From Anaerolineae bacterium (GTDB lineage Bacteria > Chloroflexota > Anaerolineae > Aggregatilineales > J027), in assembly GCA_019913005.1 (NCBI GenBank), contig JAIOHL010000067.1, positions 1 to 64,000 on the forward strand: DNA of 64,000 bases, given 5' to 3'. The translations under genes were made by a program, and so were the position numbers. The notes below the pieces were generated by a model. It was not told the DNA's origin. It saw only the letters and a list, made by a program, of their open reading frames with translations, and did no database searches. Of the stretch, positions 55,820 through 64,000 are shown piece by piece (position 1 is the stretch's first letter; each line of letters opens with the position of its first letter).

Positions 55820-57271
55820 TTACAGCCAGCGTTCAATCACAACTTTGTGGTCGGTGTAGAAATGAATTGAATCCGGCCCTTGACCGTGTGTATCCCCCAT
55901 AAACGAATCTTTTTGGCCGCCGAATGGGAAGGAAGCTGTTGGGGCCGCCACGCCGATATTGACGCCGATGTTGCCTGCATTCACACGATATTTGAAATCA
56001 CGAGCATAACCGCCATTGGTCGTAAAGATGCTGGCAGCATTCCCGTAACGGCTGGCATTAATGGTTTTCACAGCAGTGTCAAAGTCTGGCACGTGCATAA
56101 TGCTCATGACAGGCCCAAAAATCTCTTCACGGGCAAGCGTCATGTTAGATTCAACCCCGTCAAAGATGGTGGGGCCAATGAAATTGCCATCCTCAAAACC
56201 TTCGACCTTGATACCACGTCCATCCAAAATCAGTTTCGCGCCTTCTTGCACACCTTTTTCGATCATGCCCTTAATACGTTCACGTGATTGAGCCGAAATG
56301 ACCGTGCCCATTTGTGAAGATTCGTTGAGGCCATAACCGACACGCATCCGTGAGGCACGATCCATCAAAGTCTTTTTGAGTGGTTCATAAACATCCCCCA
56401 CCGCGACAATCACCGAACCCGCCAAACAGCGTTGACCCGCACAGCCATAAACCGATCCCATAATGTTGGCGACGGCCTTTTCCAAATCGGCATCGGGCAT
56501 GACGGCGATATAGTTCTTCGCGCCGCCTTGTACTTGCACCCGCTTACCATATTTAGCCGAGGTTTCATAAATAATCTTGCCAACGTGGGTCGAGCCGACA
56601 AAGGAAATACCACGCACATCGGGGTGAGCCATCAACGCATGGGCGCTATCCGCACCGCCATGCACCATGTTGACCACGCCTTCTGGCAGACCCACTTCAT
56701 CCAAAACCTCAAACAGCAGTTCGGAACTGAGCGGGGTTTGGGGAGAAGGTTTCAATACAAAAGTGTTGCCGCACGCAATCGCCACTGGCAAAAACCACAG
56801 CGGTACCATCATGGGAAAGTTGAAGGGGGTAATTGCTGCAAAAACACCCAACGGTTGACGCTCGGCGGTTTCATCAATGCCCGATGAAATGTCTTCCACT
56901 TTGAAGCCCGTCATCAGGGCGGGTACAGAAAACGCAAATTCCACACTTTCGATGCCGCGCCGTACCTCACCGCGTGCCTCATCAATCGTTTTGCCGTTTT
57001 CTTTGACGACCATTTCCGAAAGGTCATTAAAGCGTTCTTCCAGCAGATTCTTAAAGGCGTACATATAACGGGTACGGCTGAGAATGGGCGTTTGTCGCCA
57101 TTCCAGATAGGCTTCGGCAGCAGCCCGTACCACATCATCCACGTCGGAAGCCGCTGAATCCGGAGTTTCTGCCATCAGTTCACATGTTGCGGGATTCACC
57201 ACTGGAGTATATTTGTCAGTGGAGGCCTCTACCCATTCGCCATTGAAATAATTTTTTAGTTTCCTTGCCAT
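55820..57271 (-). CDS. mmsA: CoA-acylating methylmalonate/malonate-semialdehyde dehydrogenase
   Basis: A 483-residue aldehyde dehydrogenase of the MmsA branch. It converts malonate semialdehyde to acetyl-CoA, or methylmalonate semialdehyde to propionyl-CoA, with NAD and CoA. Catalytic C282 lies in GCAGQRCLAG, and FAAITPFNFPMMVP, QGGAKNY and PFGGQKDSF are branch-typical. It lacks the usual ALDH general-base Glu, as expected for MmsA. First gene of the leftward operon; it would finish beta-alanine breakdown after the aminotransferase. The divergent ABC operon starts 215 bases away. Confidence 0.9.
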   Translation of the reverse strand: MARKLKNYFNGEWVEASTDKYTPVVNPATCELMAETPDSAASDVDDVVRAAAEAYLEWRQTPILSRTRYMYAFKNLLEERFNDLSEMVVKENGKTIDEARGEVRRGIESVEFAFSVPALMTGFKVEDISSGIDETAERQPLGVFAAITPFNFPMMVPLWFLPVAIACGNTFVLKPSPQTPLSSELLFEVLDEVGLPEGVVNMVHGGADSAHALMAHPDVRGISFVGSTHVGKIIYETSAKYGKRVQVQGGAKNYIAVMPDADLEKAVANIMGSVYGCAGQRCLAGSVIVAVGDVYEPLKKTLMDRASRMRVGYGLNESSQMGTVISAQSRERIKGMIEKGVQEGAKLILDGRGIKVEGFEDGNFIGPTIFDGVESNMTLAREEIFGPVMSIMHVPDFDTAVKTINASRYGNAASIFTTNGGYARDFKYRVNAGNIGVNIGVAAPTASFPFGGQKDSFMGDTHGQGPDSIHFYTDHKVVIERWL

Positions 57272-57367
57272 TTGCCATGCTCCTGCAATTCACTACTGAG
57301 AGGTATTTTTAGCTGCACAAGTTGCGCCGAAAGTCTTAATGATACCCCTATGTGGCGCATTTGAACA

Positions 57368-57432
57368 AACATCATCTTTCGATTGTTTGCATTGATGTTG
57401 TAGAATTTGCCGCAATGATTTATATTGATTGC
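57368..57432. promoter_or_regulatory. Two dyads in the mmsA/ABC transporter divergent region
   Basis: AACATCA (57368-57374) with TGATGTT (57393-57399) and an imperfect 21-base dyad GCAAT-ATTGC (57412-57432) lie between the divergent operons. They could be operator sites for a shared regulator. No clear -35/-10 pair could be assigned in this 215-base gap, and no riboswitch was recognised. Confidence 0.35.
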
Positions 57433-57486
57433 AGTCTACTATTTAAAATATCCTTAAACTTCTGTTTGGTAAAGTGTTGTTGAAGT

Positions 57487-58479
57487 ATGTCTACCGTACC
57501 CGATAGTCAACTCAGTACACCTGCACCATCCAAATTCCGGCTTGCCCTCCAAGAATTTCTCGATGGGTCGGGGGGAACGGTGCTGTATTTTCTGGTGATC
57601 GTCCTCTGCCTGATCGGGGCATGGGAAGGGGCAAAATGGCTGGGCCAAGAAACCGACTATCGGCTTGAATTTGGCCCGGTAAAAATCAGCCTCAATATGA
57701 CCCGCGACCTCAATATGCCTCACCTCAAAGATATCGCGGAAGCCCTTTCTAAACCTTCACAAAGGCAGGGGCCACCCCTTATTGAGATTTTAGTTGAAAA
57801 AGCCAGCTATACCCTCCGACTAGCTGTTATCGGCTTCACGATTGGCACCATCATTGGCCTCGCATTGGCAATCTTGTTTGCCCATTCACGTTTATTGGAG
57901 CGCGGCCTTATGCCGTATGTGGTCGCATCCCAAACCGTGCCTATCTTAGCGTTGGCCCCAATGGTGATTATCTGGTCGGAAAACTTGTTTGGTTCGCGCG
58001 AAATCGGGATGCCCATGATTACCGCCTATCTCGCCTTTTTCCCGGTAACGATCTATACCCTTCGTGGTCTAAGTGATGTTCCACCAACGGCACTCGAACT
58101 CATGAAATCCTATGCCGCGACCCGGCGCGAAATTTTATGGAAATTACGCTTTCCCAATGCCGTCCCATATATTTTTACCGCATTAAAAATTACGGCCCCC
58201 GCCAGTGTGGTCGGAACGATCATTGCCGAACTGCCAACGGGTATTCAGGACGGACTAGGGGGAGCAATCATCAACTTTGCGCAATATTATGTCAGTGGGC
58301 CGTCTCGTTTGTGGGCCACCAATTTTGTGACCGCGATGGCTGGTATCTTATTTTTTGTCACCGTAGCAGTTACCGAATGGTTGGTCGTTCGCTGGAAACG
58401 TCCCAGCAACCGCATGGATCGCTGGGTAGACACATTTTTGAGAAATCTTCGTCGCGTAGTGCCGCTATTGAGAGATTAA
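57487..58479 (+). CDS. ABC transporter permease (NitT/TauT/THI5 type)
   Basis: A 330-residue membrane protein with about seven helices. The ABC-permease EAA-like loop appears as ELMKSYAATRREILWKLRFPNAVPYIF (residues about 202-228), which contacts the ATPase. The N-terminus includes one extra helix and a hydrophilic loop before the core. First gene of the rightward operon, with the ATPase 36-41 bases later. It belongs with importers of pyrimidine-like, sulfonate or riboflavin-type compounds; substrate depends on the binding protein at 61246. Confidence 0.88.
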   Translation: MSTVPDSQLSTPAPSKFRLALQEFLDGSGGTVLYFLVIVLCLIGAWEGAKWLGQETDYRLEFGPVKISLNMTRDLNMPHLKDIAEALSKPSQRQGPPLIEILVEKASYTLRLAVIGFTIGTIIGLALAILFAHSRLLERGLMPYVVASQTVPILALAPMVIIWSENLFGSREIGMPMITAYLAFFPVTIYTLRGLSDVPPTALELMKSYAATRREILWKLRFPNAVPYIFTALKITAPASVVGTIIAELPTGIQDGLGGAIINFAQYYVSGPSRLWATNFVTAMAGILFFVTVAVTEWLVVRWKRPSNRMDRWVDTFLRNLRRVVPLLRD

Positions 58480-58520
58480 GTGGTTGGGTCTTTGAAATAA
58501 AATAGTTCTGGAAGGTGTTT

Positions 58521-59315
58521 GTGGCAGCAGTGCAAGATACGAAAACCATTATTTCCATCAAAAATTTAAATAAAGAATACGTGAGCAGCGATGGCAAAGT
58601 CGTCCGTGCTCTACAAAATATCAATCTCGACATTCATGAAGGCGAATTTATCTCCCTCATTGGGCCGTCGGGTTGTGGTAAAAGCACGCTACTGCGTCTC
58701 ATCGCCGATCTTATTCCACCAACTAATGGGCAATTGACGATTAACGGGCATTCCGCACATGAGGCCCGCGAAAATCGTGAATATGGCTTCATATTTCAAA
58801 GTGCCACGTTATACGACTGGCGCACCGTCGTAAAAAATGTCCAACTTCCCCTTGAGGTCATGCGCTATTCCCGTAAGGAACGGGATAAACGCGCTCATGA
58901 GATGCTCAAATTGGTCGAGTTGACGGATTTTGCTGATCACTTTCCATGGCAGCTTTCCGGTGGAATGCAGCAACGTGTCAGTATTGCACGGGCACTGGCT
59001 TTTGAACCCAATTTACTGCTAATGGATGAACCATTTGGAGCACTGGATGAAATGACGCGGGAGCGCCTCAATAATGAACTCCTCGAAATTTGGGGCAAGA
59101 TTCCCTCCATGACCGTTATTTTTGTGACCCACAATATCTCGGAGGCGGTGTATCTATCTTCACGAGTGGTGGTGATGTCGCCGCGCCCCGGACGTATCAG
59201 CCAAGTTGTGAATATTGATCTCCCCCGTCCACGTGGCCCTGAAACACTGGACAGCGACCAATATTTCCATCTGATCAGCCAAGTGCGCCATTTGCTCCGC
59301 GAGGTCCATGACTAG
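58521..59315 (+). CDS. ABC transporter ATP-binding protein
   Basis: A 264-residue ATPase of the NitT/TauT (SsuB/TauB-like) type. Walker A GPSGCGKST (48-56), Q-loop FIFQSA, signature LSGGMQQR (about 144-151), Walker B LLLMDEPFGALDE and switch VTHNI are intact. The GTG at 58521 is preferred because GGAAGG ends five bases before it; the GTG at 58515 overlaps that site. It energises import together with the two permeases, which flank it. Confidence 0.92.
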   Translation: MAAVQDTKTIISIKNLNKEYVSSDGKVVRALQNINLDIHEGEFISLIGPSGCGKSTLLRLIADLIPPTNGQLTINGHSAHEARENREYGFIFQSATLYDWRTVVKNVQLPLEVMRYSRKERDKRAHEMLKLVELTDFADHFPWQLSGGMQQRVSIARALAFEPNLLLMDEPFGALDEMTRERLNNELLEIWGKIPSMTVIFVTHNISEAVYLSSRVVVMSPRPGRISQVVNIDLPRPRGPETLDSDQYFHLISQVRHLLREVHD

Positions 59316-59324
59316 GGATTTATC

Positions 59325-61178
59325 ATGAGCGAACAAGCACTGGATATCGCAACGCTAACTACCACACTGGAAATGGTACAGGCCGAAGTCGAAGCGTCGG
59401 AGATTCCGGCACCCCGGCCTGATTTACGTCGGGAAGCTGCTGGCCTATTAACCCTCCTTTTTTTGATTATCACCTATCACATCCAACACCCCTTCATGTT
59501 GTTTCGCGTCCAGTTTGGTGAGGGCTTCCGGGATGTGCGTGAAGAAGGCCTCCAAGAAGCAATGCTAATTGCACTTCTCACGTCCGGCCTCCTGCTGATA
59601 GGGTCGCCACGCAAATTATGGGAGCAGGGCCACGAAGTATTTGGACGCCTCCGCCTTGCCATCGTCATCATTGGCATGATTCTGTACCTGCTGCATATCT
59701 TTTTGGTGATCTATCGAGACACCAATGTTTTTGTCAAACTTTACGATCTTGATCCGGTCGTATTTGCCGATGAATTGCAGATGGGTAAAAAAGAAGCGGG
59801 CGAACTTGCCGACCCAATGAAGACCCTACACGGCATGGGATTACTGGGAGGTATTGGGTTGGCCTCGGCGATTTATTTATGGTCACCGTGGGAAAGCATC
59901 CGGCGTTACACAAAGTCGAATGCTGAAAATAAAGCAATGCCGCTTTTAGCAGTCGTGATTAAAGATGCAGTGGCAATCGCGGTGATAATCTTATGGGTCA
60001 TCAGCTATCAACTCTTTAATCCTCTGTGGTTCCAAGAATCCGGTCTTGCCGAGCAGTTCCGCGATCAGGAAAGTCTCATCGCATTGCTATTATTATTTGC
60101 GGTGGGGCTGTTGTTCTTTGCCCAACGGGATATTGGCTATGCCAGCGCGACAGGCCGCTTACGTATTGCCATTGGGGTTGGGTTGGCCTTTTACGTTGCA
60201 GCGGTTCTGGGTGCTACATGGGGCGACTCCAACATCATTGCCAACTATTATCATGTTGATCCGGCTGTTTATGGGAATCAAGTATTCACGCCAGAACGGA
60301 TCGAACCCCTCAAAGCCGCTGACTGGGGAGCGGTGTTGGCAGGGGTAGCACTGGCAAGTGTTATTTATTTCTGGGCACCATGGGAACGTCTACATCTATA
60401 TGCTCAAATACTGCGCCAAAACATCGCAGCGATTCTCACCGCTTTGCTAGTGCTGTTCGCATGGGAATATGGGGTGAAATTGTTTGAAATTGAGCAGTTT
60501 TTGTTACCTAAGCCAACGGTTATTTGGGAGACTTTCAAAGAAATCTATCCCAATTTGATTGCAGGTGGGTGGTTCACCTTCCAAAATGCCCTGCGCGGCT
60601 TTGCGATTGGCTGCGGGGTTGGCATTTTGACCGGAATCATCTCAGCCCGATTTTTACGATTTAGTAAAGCGATTTTGCCACTGGCAATTGCCGCCAATGC
60701 TGTGCCGATTATCGCGTTTGCGCCGATTGCTAATGCGTGGTTTGGCTTGACCAGTTCCAATTCCAAAGTGGCAATTGTCGCTGTCTTGTGTTATTTTCCG
60801 GCGATGATCAGCACAGTACGCGGCCTAACCAGTGTTGAACCCATTCAAATTGAACTCATGCGCTCCTATGCCGCCAGTCAGCTAGAAATTTTTTGGCATG
60901 TTCGCTTGCCAAATGCGCTGCCCTTTATTTTCAGCGCCCTAAAACTGGCAACCACTTTGTCAATGATTGGGGCTATTGTTTCAGAATATTTTGGGGGGAC
61001 ACCCAACACCTCACTCGGTTTTAAAATTAAAAATGATGCTGCCTTACTCAAAATGACCGATTCGTGGTCGGCGATCATCATGACATCATTGTTAGGCATC
61101 GGATTTTACGTCTTTGTTTCCGTAATGGAACGCACCGCGATGCCGTGGTATCGGTCTTTCCGCAGTGATTCTCGCTAA
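59325..61178 (+). CDS. ABC transporter permease with duplicated N-terminal membrane domain
   Basis: A 617-residue protein. Residues 365-617 are a normal NitT/TauT-type permease with EAA-like ELMRSYAASQLEIFWHVRLPNALPFIF. The first 360 residues are unusual: two copies of a membrane unit of about 150 residues (37-195 and 212-359). The copies share an EGFRD/EQFRD start, GRLRLAI/GRLRIAI, YDLDPVVF/YHVDPAVY and LASAIYLWSPWE/LASVIYFWAPWE. Each unit has about three helices and an outside loop. I do not recognise this domain. It lies ten bases after the ATPase gene. The extension may bind ligand or the binding protein. Confidence 0.87.
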   Translation: MSEQALDIATLTTTLEMVQAEVEASEIPAPRPDLRREAAGLLTLLFLIITYHIQHPFMLFRVQFGEGFRDVREEGLQEAMLIALLTSGLLLIGSPRKLWEQGHEVFGRLRLAIVIIGMILYLLHIFLVIYRDTNVFVKLYDLDPVVFADELQMGKKEAGELADPMKTLHGMGLLGGIGLASAIYLWSPWESIRRYTKSNAENKAMPLLAVVIKDAVAIAVIILWVISYQLFNPLWFQESGLAEQFRDQESLIALLLLFAVGLLFFAQRDIGYASATGRLRIAIGVGLAFYVAAVLGATWGDSNIIANYYHVDPAVYGNQVFTPERIEPLKAADWGAVLAGVALASVIYFWAPWERLHLYAQILRQNIAAILTALLVLFAWEYGVKLFEIEQFLLPKPTVIWETFKEIYPNLIAGGWFTFQNALRGFAIGCGVGILTGIISARFLRFSKAILPLAIAANAVPIIAFAPIANAWFGLTSSNSKVAIVAVLCYFPAMISTVRGLTSVEPIQIELMRSYAASQLEIFWHVRLPNALPFIFSALKLATTLSMIGAIVSEYFGGTPNTSLGFKIKNDAALLKMTDSWSAIIMTSLLGIGFYVFVSVMERTAMPWYRSFRSDSR

Positions 61179-61245
61179 AGGGGGATACACCGCGTTGGAC
61201 AATGCTTCAAATAAAATTTAGTAGGAGATCTCAAAGGAGCTTGTT

Positions 61246-62391
61246 ATGAAGCACACACGTAAGGGTTTGGTTTTGCTGGTAATGTTGTGTTTGGTCGTAG
61301 TGGGTGCTTTCCGTCCAAGCGCGGAACACAAGACCGCCCAAGCACAAGATTTGACTCCGGTTCGGCTGCAACTGAAGTGGGTGACTCAGGCGCAGTTCGC
61401 GGGATACTATGCCGCCTTGAATCAGGGCTACTATGAAGAAGCGGGTCTGGATGTGGAAATCATCCCCGGCGGCCCCGACATAAGCCCTCAACAGGTGTTG
61501 GCAGCGGGTGGTGCGGAATTTGCCATTGACTGGGCAGGCAGCGCGTTGGCCTCCCGTGAAGCAATCGTCAACGGTGGGGGCAGCGGCCCTGTTAATGTAG
61601 CCCAAATTTTCCAGCGCAGTGGTATGCGTGAAATCGCCTTCAAAGACAGTGGCATTGAGAGCATTGAAGACCTTGAAGGCAAGAACGTCGGTGTGTGGTT
61701 CGCAGGCAATGAACTGCCCTTGTTCGCCGCGCTGGTCGCCAATGACCTCGATCCCGAAGACCCCAATGATGTGAACGTTGTCGCGCAGGCCTTCGATATG
61801 GTTGCTTTCATCAATGGTGAATTGGATGCCGCTGCCGCCATGACCTACAACGAATTGGCGCAGGTGTTGGAATTTGTCGGTGAAGACAACGCCTTCCCAG
61901 TCTACACGCTGGATGATCTGAACATCATTGACCTGAACGAAGTCGGCACGGCGATGTTGGAAGACGGCATTTACGCTAATGAAGAATGGCTGGCCGATGA
62001 AGCTAACCAAGCGACTACCGTCCAATTCCTTGTTGCCAGCTTCCGGGGCTGGATTTACTGCCGCGACAACCCCAGCGACTGCGTAGATTACGTATTGGCA
62101 GAAGGCTCGGCGCTGGGTGTCGGTCACCAGACATGGCAAATGAGCGAAATCAACAAGCTGATTTGGCCCTCTGAACTAGGTGTTGGTCAACTTGATGCCG
62201 AATTGTGGACACGCACGGCAGACATCGCCCTGACCTATGCCGTCATTGAAGAAGCAGCCGATGAAGCAGCGGCCCGCAGCGATCTCGCCGCCGCCGCCCT
62301 CGCCAGTTTGCAAGAATCCTTCCCTGATCTCGATGTAAATGGCGCAGATTGGGTTGCGCCGGAAGTCGAAATCACCCCCAACGGTGAATAA
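61246..62391 (+). CDS. NMT1/THI5-like ABC substrate-binding protein
   Basis: A 381-residue exported protein with a cleavable signal peptide (about 1-34, ending AQAQD) and no lipobox. The mature start VRLQLKWVTQAQFAGYYAA with a QGYYEEAGLDVEI segment is characteristic of the NMT1/THI5-like/SsuA family that binds pyrimidine precursors, riboflavin or related heterocycles. AAGGAG is seven bases before the ATG. Last gene of the importer operon. With the divergent pyrimidine-type catabolic genes, a pyrimidine or hydantoin ligand is a reasonable guess. Without a lipid anchor it might associate with the enlarged permease. Confidence 0.87.
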   Translation: MKHTRKGLVLLVMLCLVVVGAFRPSAEHKTAQAQDLTPVRLQLKWVTQAQFAGYYAALNQGYYEEAGLDVEIIPGGPDISPQQVLAAGGAEFAIDWAGSALASREAIVNGGGSGPVNVAQIFQRSGMREIAFKDSGIESIEDLEGKNVGVWFAGNELPLFAALVANDLDPEDPNDVNVVAQAFDMVAFINGELDAAAAMTYNELAQVLEFVGEDNAFPVYTLDDLNIIDLNEVGTAMLEDGIYANEEWLADEANQATTVQFLVASFRGWIYCRDNPSDCVDYVLAEGSALGVGHQTWQMSEINKLIWPSELGVGQLDAELWTRTADIALTYAVIEEAADEAAARSDLAAAALASLQESFPDLDVNGADWVAPEVEITPNGE

Positions 62392-62408
62392 GAAATAGGC
62401 TTTTTCGT

Positions 62409-62439
62409 AAAGGGGCGGGCCTAAAAACCTGCTCCTTTT
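62409..62439 (+). terminator. Terminator of the ABC transporter operon
   Basis: AAAGGGGCGGG (62409-62419) pairs with CCTGCTCCTTT (62428-62438) over 11 positions including two G-U, ending in TTTT. It overlaps the end of the converging TfoX-N gene. Confidence 0.6.
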
Positions 62440-62807
62440 GATTTCAGAGTCTTTGGGGGCTTTGCCGCCTTTTTGCGGGGTTTCTTGGGTGGCATCTCAC
62501 GGATATATTCAAGGGCAGCCCGCGCAAATTTTTCCCAATCATCAGCATGTTGAGATGGAATAGTCAGCCATCCGGTCATCGGTTTACCCGTTTCCATAGG
62601 GTCAAAGGCTTTAGCACCTTCCATAGCTATCGCCTCGGCATAATCCTCTGGTTTCAGTTTTACCAGCAAATCATCATGATACAGTGCTGCAAATGCATAC
62701 CCATTTGCCATTAAATTGGGTGAACCAAACATTTGGCGCGGGGTAACCTGTTCGGTAATCACCAGCATATCGCGTAACTGCTCATACGCCTTTTTCCCGT
62801 CCGACAT
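62421..62807 (-). CDS. TfoX/Sxy N-terminal domain protein
   Basis: A 128-residue protein with a TfoX-N domain (about 1-100: QMFGSPNLMANGYAFAAL and DDLLVKL) and a Lys/Pro-rich basic tail (about 105-128). Stand-alone TfoX-N proteins are widespread and their function is poorly known; full-length TfoX regulates competence in proteobacteria, which cannot be assumed here. The basic tail may touch nucleic acid. It converges on the ABC operon and stands 70 bases from coaBC. Confidence 0.8.
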   Translation of the reverse strand: MSDGKKAYEQLRDMLVITEQVTPRQMFGSPNLMANGYAFAALYHDDLLVKLKPEDYAEAIAMEGAKAFDPMETGKPMTGWLTIPSQHADDWEKFARAALEYIREMPPKKPRKKAAKPPKTLKSKGAGF

Positions 62808-62877
62808 TCTATCCTTACTCCATTTCTAGTTGGTGCCAACTTCTTTATTATTTTACCCCAAAACAGAAACGGATGTT

Positions 62878-64000
62878 CTAAGACGTTTTATCCCTCAAAA
62901 TCTCGCTTACCCGTTTAACAATCACCTGCCCAACCTCGGCCTTACTCAAGAGGTCATAATTGCTACGCCCACCTGCTGCATCCAAGATTGTTATGCGATT
63001 GGTCTCGACCTCAAAACCCGCATCAGGGGCGGTGATGTCATTGGCGACAATAAAATCCAGCCTTTTCCGCTCCAATTTCGAGGCGGCATTCGTCAATAAA
63101 TCGTGGCTCTCAGCGGCAAATCCCACTACACAACGCGGATAATCCGATTGCTGACGTAGCGCCTTAACTGCCAGCAAAATATCTTCGGTGCGAGCCAATT
63201 CTAAGGTGATACCCGTTTGGTTGTCATCTGATTTTTTGATCTTCTGCGTGGCGACTACAGCAGGTCGAAAATCTGCCACCGCCGCCGCCATAATCAAGAC
63301 ATCTGCGCTATTCGCCGCCTGCAAGACTGCCTCTAGCATGTCGGACGCCGAACTGACCTTGACCTGTGTCGCGCCAATTGGGGCGGGCAGATGTTCAACC
63401 GTGCTGATTAAGGTCACTTCCGCACCAGCATCCAACGCGGCCTGCGCGACAGCATAACCCTGTCTGCCACTGGAACGATTAGTGATATACCGCACTGGGT
63501 CAATCGGCTCTTTGGTACCACCCGCCGTCACCACCACCCGCCAACCCGCCAATGGCCCATTCTGTGCTAACGTCCGCCGAATGAATCCCATAAGCGTAGG
63601 GGTCTCTGGCAAGCGCCCTTGTCCCACCAATCCCGATGCAAAACGTCCGACTTCCGGCTCGATGATTTGCACGCCCCGTCCCCGTAAAACAGCAAGGTTA
63701 GCTTGTGTTGCAGGGTGTTGATACATCCCGCCATCCATCGCCGGAGCGATCATCACGGGGCAGTGCACCGCTAATGACGTTACCGACAACAAATCGTCGG
63801 CAAGGCCGTGTGTCACTTTGGCAATTGTGTTTGCTGTTGCTGGAGCAATCACCAACACATCCGCACCTTCGCCAAGCCCCACATGCGCGATATGGGTGGG
63901 CAAGCTGCCGCTGCTGTCGGCTTGCCACAAATCAGTATAGACGGGTCGTCCTGTCACCGATTGGAAGGCCAATGGGGTGACAAATCGTTGCGCCGCCTCG
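62878..64000 (-). CDS. coaBC: Phosphopantothenoylcysteine decarboxylase/phosphopantothenate-cysteine ligase, 5' end cut by window
   Basis: The gene runs off the right edge; in-frame codons continue to 64000 (EAAQRFVTPL, typical CoaC N-terminal region), so only about 30-50 residues are missing. The CoaC part has VIAPATANTIAKV, GLADDLL and PAMDGGMY; the usual PxMNxxM asparagine is Asp here. The CoaB part begins VVVTAGGTKEPIDPVRYITNRSSG. It makes 4'-phosphopantetheine from phosphopantothenate and cysteine. With coaX at 50969, two CoA synthesis genes lie within 13 kb but in different operons. Confidence 0.92.
   Translation of the reverse strand, partial: EAAQRFVTPLAFQSVTGRPVYTDLWQADSSGSLPTHIAHVGLGEGADVLVIAPATANTIAKVTHGLADDLLSVTSLAVHCPVMIAPAMDGGMYQHPATQANLAVLRGRGVQIIEPEVGRFASGLVGQGRLPETPTLMGFIRRTLAQNGPLAGWRVVVTAGGTKEPIDPVRYITNRSSGRQGYAVAQAALDAGAEVTLISTVEHLPAPIGATQVKVSSASDMLEAVLQAANSADVLIMAAAVADFRPAVVATQKIKKSDDNQTGITLELARTEDILLAVKALRQQSDYPRCVVGFAAESHDLLTNAASKLERKRLDFIVANDITAPDAGFEVETNRITILDAAGGRSNYDLLSKAEVGQVIVKRVSEILRDKTS

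Noticed and set aside
57272-57486. Possible TPP or FMN riboswitch ahead of a THI5-like transporter
   Set aside because: No conserved TPP or FMN core motifs were recognised; only short dyads are present.
61231-62139. Open frame of 302 codons opposite the binding-protein gene
   Set aside because: Antisense to a protein with signal peptide and clear NMT1/THI5-like features.

Overview
The window looks like a chromosomal segment of a Chloroflexota bacterium, probably of the Anaerolineae lineage. This is an inference from gene content, not a phylogeny. The pointers are a DUF2298/'YYY' membrane protein fused to a GT39-type module, a very large Ser/Thr kinase-STAND-WD40 protein, two luciferase-like monooxygenase (LLM) family oxidoreductases, a Hen1/Pnkp RNA-repair pair and a mid-GC genome with tightly packed operons. 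Almost everything is coding and no gene-free stretch exceeds about 220 bases.

Layout. 1-1014: an IS982-family insertion sequence with a hairpin over its own ribosome binding site. 1196-5150 (-): the hen1-pnkp RNA 3'-end methylation and repair operon. 5343-5415 (-): a tRNA with CAT anticodon, of tRNA-Ile2 type. 5470-10050: an M28-family lipoprotein peptidase, ribosomal protein L33, and an FAD oxidoreductase/MFS pair. 10172-13711: a Gfo/Idh/MocA dehydrogenase converging on a small operon (LLM oxidoreductase, UlaG-like metallo-beta-lactamase fold protein with an eroded metal motif, a Cys-rich protein and a two-TM protein).

13842-26391 is a sugar-acid catabolic island with two divergent operons. 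The leftward arm carries two SDRs, two Gfo/Idh/MocA enzymes, an enolase-superfamily dehydratase, a 2-keto-3-deoxy-pentonate dehydratase-like FAH protein, a ThuA protein and a dual-specificity phosphatase. The rightward arm carries a diketo-deoxy-acid-hydrolase-like FAH protein, a YjhG-type D-xylonate dehydratase, a 2-oxoglutarate-semialdehyde-type aldehyde dehydrogenase and an aldo/keto reductase. Together these cover the core of an oxidative Weimberg-type pentose route to 2-oxoglutarate, and most of a diketo-hydrolase route for 6-deoxy sugars. No sugar importer or lactonase is evident.

26453-34079: a PrsW-like membrane protease fused to a cyclic-nucleotide-binding domain, PEP carboxylase, a RlmD/TrmA-type rRNA methyltransferase, an N-formylglutamate amidohydrolase-like protein and FolC. 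34141-50832 is a surface/membrane block: a secreted tandem esterase, two very large GT39-type membrane proteins, a metallophosphoesterase and the 2148-residue kinase with 21 WD repeats (three times seven blades).

50969-62391 is a nitrogen/pyrimidine-type block: pantothenate kinase CoaX, class III aminotransferase, dihydropyrimidinase, LLM oxidoreductase and methylmalonate/malonate-semialdehyde dehydrogenase on the minus strand. Divergently lies an ABC importer (permease, ATPase, permease, NMT1/THI5-like binding protein). One permease carries a novel-looking N-terminal membrane domain that is duplicated in tandem. The window ends with a TfoX-N protein and a coaBC gene cut by the right edge.
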